The position numbers were made by a program, and so were the translations under genes. The notes below the pieces were generated by a model. That model did no database searches. It had not been told where the DNA came from and worked only from the letters and a program-made list of their open reading frames with translations. Below, piece after piece: positions 39,180 to 43,963 of a DNA stretch of 43,963 nt. Source of the DNA: a virus; IMG/VR virus record IMGVR_UViG_3300030107_006174, positions 1 through 43,963 of that record. The stretch is one strand, 5' to 3'. Positions within the stretch are counted from its first letter, which is position 1; every line of letters starts with the position of its first letter.

Positions 39180-39418
39180 TATTATTATTCCTTATATTAT
39201 TTAATTAACACATATAATATATATAACAATTATTATTAATACCTAATATATAATAAATAGTTTGTTTATTATTTTCAATAGTGTTAATATTAATCAACGC
39301 ATTTAACTATGTGTTACGCTCTTTGAAATTGTTGGATATAACTTCGTAATAACAAATATGTTACCTTAGTTATAAATAATACTAATAATAATAATAATAA
39401 ATAATAGGAATTAATACA
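39180..39418. promoter_or_regulatory. divergent promoter region
   Basis: 239 bp between the leftward mini-operon and the first rightward gene, without a gene. It is very A+T-rich except for one island with higher complexity at about 39295-39350 (ACGC..., CTCTTTGAAATTGTTGG). It should hold the promoters for both directions, but no -35/-10 pair could be chosen with confidence. AATAATAATAATAATAA triplets (39390-39405) precede the AGGAAT ribosome-binding site of the rightward gene. Confidence 0.4.
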
Positions 39419-39868
39419 ATGGAAACTTCATTATTAAAAAAGTTAGGTGTTAAAAAATCTTCAAATGTTGTTAAAAGTGTTACCGAAAAAAGCTCAATTG
39501 AAAAGCAAATCAATGCTGATTTAGTTCGAGCAGGGCACGAAATGTTATTAAAAAAATATCCTCAATATTATGTAAGTGTTGAAAATTTAGATATAACAAA
39601 AATTGATATTGATGGAAATTTGAAAGTAAATGATAACAATGAAGTGTTAGAAAAAAAACATAGTGGATATGTTATTTTAATACCACAAGACAACACCGAA
39701 ATAAAACACAATAAAAGCGTTATCAAATTAGATAAATCTTTTCGTTGTGGATTTTTAACAAGCTATTTAAAAGATAGTAAAACTTCAATTGTTGAGTATG
39801 TAAAAATAAATGGTAAGAAATGCAACACGATTGAACAAATAAAAAATATCAATAAAAAAGAAGATTAA
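39419..39868 (+). CDS. first rightward early protein, hypothetical
   Basis: A 149-residue, Lys/Asn-rich protein. The N-terminal basic helix (ETSLLKKLGVKKSSNVVKSV) is followed by a beta-rich domain (YYVSVENLDITKIDIDGNLK, HSGYVILIPQDN) and a basic end. It is transcribed alone: a strong terminator lies 25 nt after the stop. It is probably an immediate-early regulator or takeover protein, by position. No family is recognised. Confidence 0.6.
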   Translation: METSLLKKLGVKKSSNVVKSVTEKSSIEKQINADLVRAGHEMLLKKYPQYYVSVENLDITKIDIDGNLKVNDNNEVLEKKHSGYVILIPQDNTEIKHNKSVIKLDKSFRCGFLTSYLKDSKTSIVEYVKINGKKCNTIEQIKNINKKED

Positions 39869-39893
39869 ATTTTATTGATAGATTTTAACAAAG

Positions 39894-39927
39894 CCCTTGA
39901 GCAATAAAAATTGCTTGAGGGTTTTTT
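39894..39927 (+). terminator. strong intrinsic terminator
   Basis: A perfect 12-bp stem CCCTTGAGCAAT (39894-39905)/ATTGCTTGAGGG (39910-39921) with an AAAA loop, followed by six T (39922-39927). It ends transcription after the first rightward gene, so the downstream early operon needs its own promoter or antitermination. Confidence 0.95.
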
Positions 39928-39932
39928 GTTGC

Positions 39933-40016
39933 ATTAAGTTTTTATTCCACTGATAATTTAAAATGGAAAAGGAATTAAGTTTTTAATTATGCTGATAATT
40001 TAAAATGGAAAAGGAA
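39933..40016 (+). repeat. tandem 41-43-bp leader repeat
   Basis: Two nearly identical units in tandem: ATTAAGTTTTTATT or ATTAAGTTTTTAATT, then CTGATAATTTAAAATGG, then AAAAGGAA (unit 1 from 39933, unit 2 from 39974). They differ only at the centre (CCA versus ATG with small changes). They fill the gap between the terminator and the next gene's AAAGGAACAG ribosome-binding site. They are likely duplicated promoter or operator elements of the early operon. Confidence 0.7.
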
Positions 40017-40033
40017 AAGGAAAGGAACAGCTT

Positions 40034-40285
40034 ATGAAAATAGACACTAAAAATTTTAATGTGAAAACATTGAAATATCCTGATGGAAGTGTTCAAATAA
40101 AACTAGAGCCAAAGAAATGCAATTGTTATGGCTGTAGTAAGCAAATAGAGTGGGCAGGAGCAAATAGTATATTATGGATTGATGCCGAAACCAACTGTAG
40201 AATGCAAGGAAGGTTTTGTAGAGAATGTCATCAGCAACTGAAATTGGAAGCTAGAGAATATAAAATCAAAGGTTTAATACTTTAA
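40034..40285 (+). CDS. zinc-finger-like early protein
   Basis: An 83-residue protein with KKCNCYGCSKQIEW (C28, C30, C33 region) and, further on, RFCRECHQQL (C-x2-C), a plausible four-ligand zinc site. It ends in a basic helix. It is the first gene after the tandem repeats, with AAAGGAACAG about 6 nt before the ATG. Function unknown. Confidence 0.6.
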   Translation: MKIDTKNFNVKTLKYPDGSVQIKLEPKKCNCYGCSKQIEWAGANSILWIDAETNCRMQGRFCRECHQQLKLEAREYKIKGLIL

Positions 40286-40303
40286 AATAAAGGAAAACAG
40301 CAA

Positions 40304-40474
40304 ATGAATAATACTAAAAAGTTATTTTATATGCAAGGGACTGAAACAACCCTTGATTCAATAATAAAGGAAAACCCTGAATTGCTTACTGATAAAGAAA
40401 AAGAAGCTATCAGAAGATTAAAGATAACGCAATCAGTATATATTGGAAATATTTTAATTGAAAGAATTAAATAA
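40304..40474 (+). CDS. 56-residue early protein
   Basis: Preceded by AAAGGAAAACAGCAA, the same initiation cassette as the next gene. The product (MNNTKKLFYMQGTETTLDSI, then KENPELLTDKEKEAIRRLK) is helical and charged, with a hydrophobic C-terminal helix. No family is recognised; the conserved leader supports it as a gene. Confidence 0.55.
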   Translation: MNNTKKLFYMQGTETTLDSIIKENPELLTDKEKEAIRRLKITQSVYIGNILIERIK

Positions 40475-40487
40475 AGGAAAACAGCAA

Positions 40488-40721
40488 ATGAAAAACGTAC
40501 TAATGTTAAGGAGTGTAGAGGTAGCCATTGATGAAGAAGGCTGGTTTTATGAACTGGAAAGGAAAGGCAATGGTTACAGAGCATTGATTCAACAAGAACC
40601 AATTTATCACATTGAAGATACTGTTGTAGAATGGTATGATGAGCTTAACAACTATGACCTGATGAGATTAACAATGTGGGTGTATATGTATGAAATCAGT
40701 ACACCATATAACTTTAGATAA
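40488..40721 (+). CDS. 77-residue early protein
   Basis: The ATG at 40488 follows AAAGGAAAACAGCAA, identical to the leader of the previous gene, so I use it instead of an upstream TTG at 40458. Acidic and aromatic: VAIDEEGWFYELERKGNGYR and VEWYDELNNYDLMRLTMWVY. No family is recognised. Confidence 0.55.
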   Translation: MKNVLMLRSVEVAIDEEGWFYELERKGNGYRALIQQEPIYHIEDTVVEWYDELNNYDLMRLTMWVYMYEISTPYNFR

Positions 40722-40738
40722 CAAGGAGTAACAGTAAA

Positions 40739-41056
40739 ATGGAACGACTAGGCAATAGAATTTTAAGGCAACCAGATTGGACTGCAAAGGATGACGAATA
40801 TCCTGATAGAGTAAAGGTAAGAGCTTGTACAGATAAAGCAAAATGGATGAATATTAGCATTGATAGATGTGAAGATGAGGGAAGGCTGTTTATCGGTCTA
40901 TCTTCTTATCATACATCAACAGAATACACTGAAGGCGATATAGCAATGCAAATAGCAATAGAAGATGTGCCTGTGCTAATAGAAGAAATGCAACAGGCAT
41001 ATGAAAAACAAGTAATCAAACAACACCAAAGAAAATGGAGCAATAATAATGACTAA
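40739..41056 (+). CDS. 105-residue early protein
   Basis: AAGGAGTAACAGTAAA precedes the ATG. The product starts MERLGNRILRQPDWTAKDDE and has a beta-rich middle (KWMNISIDRCEDEGRLFIGL), an acidic helix and a basic end. It overlaps the next gene by 8 nt. No family is recognised. Confidence 0.55.
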   Translation: MERLGNRILRQPDWTAKDDEYPDRVKVRACTDKAKWMNISIDRCEDEGRLFIGLSSYHTSTEYTEGDIAMQIAIEDVPVLIEEMQQAYEKQVIKQHQRKWSNNND

Positions 41057-41243
41057 TAATAAAACAGAAATACCAAACCAGAAGAAAACAAGGCTGTTCG
41101 CATCTTTTATAAATAAAGAGCATCAACAGGCTGTATTGGATGATGTATTAAAGGTAATACCACCACATCATCAGCATAGACTGTTCTTGTTTTTAGGTAT
41201 GATGGATTCAACAATAGCAGAGGGGTATTCAGATGACAATTAA
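41049..41243 (+). CDS. 64-residue early protein
   Basis: Overlaps both neighbours (8 nt and 11 nt). It has a polar start, then a helical region with histidines (VIPPHHQHRLFLFLGMMDST). No family is recognised. Confidence 0.5.
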   Translation: MTNNKTEIPNQKKTRLFASFINKEHQQAVLDDVLKVIPPHHQHRLFLFLGMMDSTIAEGYSDDN

Positions 41244-41511
41244 AGAACTTAAAAAACCAGTAGAGATTGATGAGGATTGTCAGTTTATGGATGACCTTGT
41301 AACAATAGACAATGGCAGTAGGAATTATAATCTTGGTATGTGGAACTTAATCTGTTCAATCAGAGACCTTAAGTTGTTCTGCAAAGGAATAAAACCACAT
41401 AGACATTGGAAGCTTACACCTGTAAAGAAATACTTTGGTATGACAGGCAATAAAGAAACAATGTTAGCCAAATTGCAACTGTTAAAACAAACACTTAATG
41501 GAGGAGAATAA
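41233..41511 (+). CDS. 92-residue early protein
   Basis: The product reads IKELKKPVEIDEDCQFMDDL, then NYNLGMWNLICSIRDLKLFC and a basic segment KGIKPHRHWKLTPVKKYFGM ending in a helix that includes MLAKLQLLKQTL. The KY(F/L)G(M/I)(T/K)G block resembles short DNA-binding or methyltransferase-associated phage proteins. Function not assigned. Confidence 0.5.
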   Translation: MTIKELKKPVEIDEDCQFMDDLVTIDNGSRNYNLGMWNLICSIRDLKLFCKGIKPHRHWKLTPVKKYFGMTGNKETMLAKLQLLKQTLNGGE

Positions 41512-41514
41512 CAG

Positions 41515-41739
41515 ATGAGTAATACAATGATAGCTGCACATAAAGTAGGGCAGTTTATAATGAGCAGAACAGGGATTAATTTCTTGGAGTTTCCTGATAC
41601 AGTCGCAGTGAGTGATTGGGTTGATGATGATATGACAGAAAAAGATATTGATGAGATTGTACCTGATATTGCTTGGGAGATTCTGGATAACTCTGGAATG
41701 GATAGAGATGCTGTAGATAATATATGCTATGGAGAATAA
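41515..41739 (+). CDS. 74-residue acidic early protein
   Basis: GGAGAATAACAG precedes the ATG. The protein is strongly acidic (DWVDDDMTEKDIDEIVPDIA) with net negative charge over its whole length. Small acidic phage proteins can mimic DNA, but no specific motif was recognised. Confidence 0.5.
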   Translation: MSNTMIAAHKVGQFIMSRTGINFLEFPDTVAVSDWVDDDMTEKDIDEIVPDIAWEILDNSGMDRDAVDNICYGE

Positions 41740-41742
41740 TAA

Positions 41743-42060
41743 ATGAAGAAAACAATAATAGTTAACAGAGACCATATGATAGATGGACATCCTGAAGATA
41801 GCACATTCTGTGCAATAGCATTGGCTGTGGAAGAATCAGGATTAGTGAGAGGAAATGAGTGCATAGATGTAGATGGTGCAGGAAATATATCTGTAGAACG
41901 CATCGATAATGAAACTATTCAGTTTAGATATATAACTGATGAAATGCACGATGATGCACAGGCTTTTATTGCTTGGTACGATAGAGCTACTGATGAAGAA
42001 ATAATAACAGATTGTTTGACTAAAGAATTTTCATTTGAACTTGAAAGAGAGGATATGTAA
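41743..42060 (+). CDS. 105-residue acidic early protein
   Basis: GGAGAATAATAA precedes the ATG. It starts KKTIIVNRDHMIDGHPEDST with CAIALAVEESGL, an opening shared by some phage proteins that take the form of a small alpha/beta domain. The C-terminal half is acidic (DEMHDDAQAFIAWYDRATDE). Its stop overlaps the next start (TAATG). No family was assigned. Confidence 0.55.
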   Translation: MKKTIIVNRDHMIDGHPEDSTFCAIALAVEESGLVRGNECIDVDGAGNISVERIDNETIQFRYITDEMHDDAQAFIAWYDRATDEEIITDCLTKEFSFELEREDM

Positions 42061-42227
42061 TGAGCAGATTTAAATACCTAAGTAATCAGAAACTTGTAGA
42101 CAGAATCAATTCAAGATATAGAAATAACCTAAATGATGATGATGAGGTAGCAGAATTGTGCAGAAGGAGAGACGAACAGGGCTTCAAGATAATACCAGAA
42201 TATGAATCATATAGGATAGAAGAATAA
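42060..42227 (+). CDS. 55-residue early protein
   Basis: Starts in the TAATG overlap with the upstream stop. The product MSRFKYLSNQKLVDRINSRY then RNNLNDDDEVAELCRRRDEQ is charged and helical, with the tail GFKIIPEYESYRIEE. It has the appearance of a coiled, nucleic-acid-associated protein but no known family. Confidence 0.55.
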   Translation: MSRFKYLSNQKLVDRINSRYRNNLNDDDEVAELCRRRDEQGFKIIPEYESYRIEE

Positions 42228-42254
42228 CTATAAAATAATAAAGGAGAATAACAG

Positions 42255-42566
42255 ATGAAAGAAACAGTAACAGTATATCGCTTTAGAGATGCATTTAGGC
42301 AGAGCGATACATATAAAAATAACTTCAGCTATGAAGGACTTCATGCTCTGTTTGAACATTTTGAAGAGCTTGAAGATGATATTGGTGAAGAAATGGAACT
42401 TGATGTGGTAGCTATTTGCTGTGATTATACTGAATATGAAAACCTTGATGACTTTAACGCTGATTACAGTAGTGATGATAAGGTATATACAATGGATGAT
42501 ATCAGATATGAAACTGTGGTTATTGAGATACCTGATACAGAACGATTCATTATAGGAGCAATTTAA
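42255..42566 (+). CDS. widespread phage/plasmid early protein (FSYEGL...ELDVVAICC type)
   Basis: A 103-residue acidic protein with RFRDAF, NNFSYEGLHALFEHFEELED (about 24-43), EEMELDVVAICCDYTEYENL (about 48-67) and a terminal TVVIEIPDTERFII. Proteins with this order of blocks are frequent in phages and plasmids and remain uncharacterised. AAGGAGAATAACAG precedes the ATG. Confidence 0.65.
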   Translation: MKETVTVYRFRDAFRQSDTYKNNFSYEGLHALFEHFEELEDDIGEEMELDVVAICCDYTEYENLDDFNADYSSDDKVYTMDDIRYETVVIEIPDTERFIIGAI

Positions 42567-42567
42567 T

Positions 42568-42948
42568 ATGAAGAATTGCAAATTAATTGGGATAGCAGGA
42601 GAATATCTTGCATGTGCTGATGCAACAATAAACGGATATTCATGCTCCCTTACTACAGAAGAGTCAGAATATGATATAGTTCTTGATACTGGAGAAACCC
42701 TTTTAAAGGTACAGGTAAAATCAAGTACATATAGTCGTTCAAAAACAGGCAAATCTTTATCTTTTACGATATGCAGAAGAAACAGTTCAATAACTAAATA
42801 TGATGTGGACTTGTTTGCATTTGTCGATATTGAAAACAGAAATGTTGCATGGATGTCAGCGAATAAAGTAGGCAAATTCAGACAATCAGTTAAAAGGGAT
42901 AAATTTAAAAAACTAGATATTGGTTCAGCATTAAATATTAAAATATAA
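42568..42948 (+). CDS. PD-(D/E)XK nuclease-fold protein, PDDEXK/PF11645-like
   Basis: A 126-residue protein with GIAGEYLACADATINGYSCS (E12), EYDIVLDTGE (D36) and LLKVQVKSSTYSR (Q49-x-K51), the E...D...(Q)xK layout of this nuclease fold in which Gln replaces the usual acidic residue. It may be a nuclease or an inactive DNA-binding derivative. It follows its upstream neighbour after one base. It is the third PD-(D/E)XK-type protein in the genome. Confidence 0.65.
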   Translation: MKNCKLIGIAGEYLACADATINGYSCSLTTEESEYDIVLDTGETLLKVQVKSSTYSRSKTGKSLSFTICRRNSSITKYDVDLFAFVDIENRNVAWMSANKVGKFRQSVKRDKFKKLDIGSALNIKI

Positions 42949-42965
42949 TATAGGAGCACTTTAGT

Positions 42966-43310
42966 ATGAGTGATAATTGGATATCAGCAAAAGACTTCAA
43001 TAAAAAAGTTGAAGAGATTGAAGCTGATTTGAATAAAAGATGGGACGATGTTTACCATTGTCAGCTGGTCCAGGGATTCTTTCAATGTAGCAATGAAGAA
43101 GACCATACAGGATATGCATCTTATATAAAGGTTCGTGTATGTGATGGCTGTGGTGATGAATTGCATCCAACAGATAGTGTGTGTGCAGACTTTTGTTGCT
43201 ATGAATGTGAGATGTGGTACTCTGGAATAAGTGGAGATATACTTAAACCACCTTCAATGTGGGGATACGATACAGGAGAATCATTTGATGATGGTGGGAG
43301 ACCTTTGTAG
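42966..43310 (+). CDS. cysteine-rich early protein
   Basis: A 114-residue protein with many cysteines: C33, C42, then VCDGCGDELHPTDSVCADFC (about 58-77) and CYECEMW. The C-x2-C...C-x3-C...C-x2-C series suggests one or two zinc sites. The Trp/Gly/Pro-rich end (PSMWGYDTGESFDDGGRPL) is unstructured. GGAGCAC precedes the start. Function unknown. Confidence 0.6.
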   Translation: MSDNWISAKDFNKKVEEIEADLNKRWDDVYHCQLVQGFFQCSNEEDHTGYASYIKVRVCDGCGDELHPTDSVCADFCCYECEMWYSGISGDILKPPSMWGYDTGESFDDGGRPL

Positions 43311-43312
43311 CT

Positions 43313-43519
43313 ATGGCTAATCTTCAGATAACTACAAAATATATTAGGAGCTGGGAGAATGAACGCAAATGTAATGACTGTGATAATATAGCCATTAAAT
43401 ATGTGAAATATCCAAGACTAAAGGTAATATCTGTATGTAGGCTGTGCTATGAAGAATACTATGAAGAACAGATAATGAGAGATTATAATAAAAAAGGAAT
43501 AACAGATGAAAGGAGATAA
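43313..43519 (+). CDS. small zinc-finger-like protein
   Basis: A 68-residue protein with KCNDCDNIAIKYVKYP (C-x2-C) and VCRLCYEEYYEEQ (C-x2-C), a classic four-cysteine finger. It starts 2 nt after the upstream stop and ends with a basic tail. No family is assigned; nucleic-acid binding is likely. Confidence 0.6.
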   Translation: MANLQITTKYIRSWENERKCNDCDNIAIKYVKYPRLKVISVCRLCYEEYYEEQIMRDYNKKGITDERR

Positions 43520-43523
43520 AGAC

Positions 43524-43655
43524 ATGACAAGAGTAATAATGTTTTTTGGAATAATAGCGTCTGCATTGATGTGTTGGTATCTAATACTAGAGGCTGTTGA
43601 TTGGCTAATAACTAACTTCCCTGATATTATGGGAAGAATAAGATGGAGAAAATAA
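43524..43655 (+). CDS. 43-residue membrane peptide
   Basis: AAAGGAGATAAAGAC precedes the ATG at 43524. The product has one membrane helix (VIMFFGIIASALMCWYLILE, about 4-23), a short amphipathic piece and a basic end (GRIRWRK). The stop is just before the next start (TAATATG). It is a small early membrane protein of unknown role. Confidence 0.55.
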   Translation: MTRVIMFFGIIASALMCWYLILEAVDWLITNFPDIMGRIRWRK

Positions 43656-43656
43656 T

Positions 43657-43860
43657 ATGACTGAATACAGCGATAAAGATACAACAATATTCAATCATTG
43701 TCAATTGCTTGACAAGGCTTTGAGTTATGAGATGCAACAGAATGCTATACTAATAGAAGCACTTGAGCATATTGCAAGTGATACTGAAGAAAACAGACAG
43801 TTAATAGCACAAGAGGTACTTGAAGCTATAGCTGTTACTAATAATAATAAGGAGAAATAA
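43657..43860 (+). CDS. 67-residue helical early protein
   Basis: Begins one base after the upstream stop. It is acidic and helical (LDKALSYEMQQNAILIEALE, then SDTEENRQLIAQEVLEAIAV) and likely a coiled-coil dimer. No family is recognised. Confidence 0.55.
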   Translation: MTEYSDKDTTIFNHCQLLDKALSYEMQQNAILIEALEHIASDTEENRQLIAQEVLEAIAVTNNNKEK

Positions 43861-43862
43861 AA

Positions 43863-43963
43863 ATGGGTATGGATGTACATGGATTGAATCCAGTTATAAA
43901 CAAAAAATCCAATAGTGTTTTACTTAAACAGGTTGGAGATTGTGGTGATGAGGGATGGTTTTC
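43863..43963 (+). CDS. 5' part of the MGMDV-type protein, cut by the window end
   Basis: GGAGAAATAAAA precedes the ATG at 43863. The product MGMDVHGLNPVINKKSNSVL then LKQVGDCGDEGWF runs off the window. The last 12 bases, GGGATGGTTTTC, equal bases 2-13, and the frame continues correctly into the open frame at the left edge. Together they give a protein with a MGMDV start and WRPLW core. Function unknown. Confidence 0.8.
   Translation, partial: MGMDVHGLNPVINKKSNSVLLKQVGDCGDEGWF

Noticed and set aside
42228-42959. Long leftward frame opposite the early genes (243 codons)
   Set aside because: It lies antisense to two well-supported genes with ribosome-binding sites and reads as a Phe/Ile/Ser-rich shadow of A+T-rich coding sequence.
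1-43963. tRNA, tmRNA or rRNA genes
   Set aside because: No cloverleaf with a GGTTCGA-type T arm or other RNA core was seen on reading both strands; a tRNAscan-type search would be decisive.

Overview
The window reads as an essentially complete genome of an uncultured, low-G+C (about one third G+C), tailed double-stranded DNA phage. The evidence is a full packaging and capsid module (small and large terminase, portal, scaffold, major capsid protein), a DnaB-type helicase, a phage recombination set, and dense gene packing with ATGA/TAATG overlaps and clear Shine-Dalgarno sites. The window ends join: the last 12 bases equal bases 2-13, and the gene open at the right edge (from 43863) continues in frame into the gene open at the left edge (to 428). 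The molecule is therefore probably circular or circularly permuted and cut inside one gene. There is no tape measure, tail tube, sheath or baseplate, but there are large internal-virion-type proteins, so a short-tailed (podovirus-like) particle is most likely. The host cannot be named; standard stop codons are used and no tRNA or rRNA gene was seen.

Layout. Two transcription arms diverge from a control region at about 38.5-39.4 kb and converge at 11.1 kb. The rightward arm (39.4 kb to the end, then 1 to 11.1 kb) begins with many small early genes, several with cysteine pairs. It continues with a ParB-like protein, an AbrB-like and a ribbon-helix-helix regulator, and a GP88-like cysteine protein. 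Then come recombination and replication genes: a Cas4/RecB-like nuclease, a DUF1071 annealing protein, an SSB-like protein, an asparaginyl-tRNA-synthetase-like enzyme preceded by a structured leader, a DNA methyltransferase, a DUF3310 protein, a DnaB-like helicase, a RuvC-like resolvase and a PD-(D/E)XK nuclease. The leftward arm (38.5 down to 11.1 kb) is the late operon: small terminase, zinc ribbon, lysozyme-like endolysin, small membrane protein, large terminase, portal, scaffold, major capsid protein, adaptors, tail and fibre-like proteins, holin candidates, a metallophosphoesterase, and three large internal proteins.

The most interesting object is the last late gene, a 2424-residue polyvalent-type protein. 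It contains a recognisable tyrosine recombinase (R747, K763, K842-x-x-R845, H872, Y885) behind a SAM-like core-binding region, and separately a zincin motif (HENLH, 1238-1242, with E1286/E1287). No stand-alone integrase exists in the window, so a virion-delivered recombinase is a reasonable hypothesis. A second point of interest is the segment at 4.93-5.21 kb. It holds a 29-residue helix-turn-helix-like peptide and a roughly 170-nt structured RNA candidate with two mutually exclusive pairings. Immediately downstream lies an AsnRS-like catalytic core that lacks an anticodon-binding domain. Around a dozen genes shorter than 60 codons were found by reading between the larger frames and are listed.
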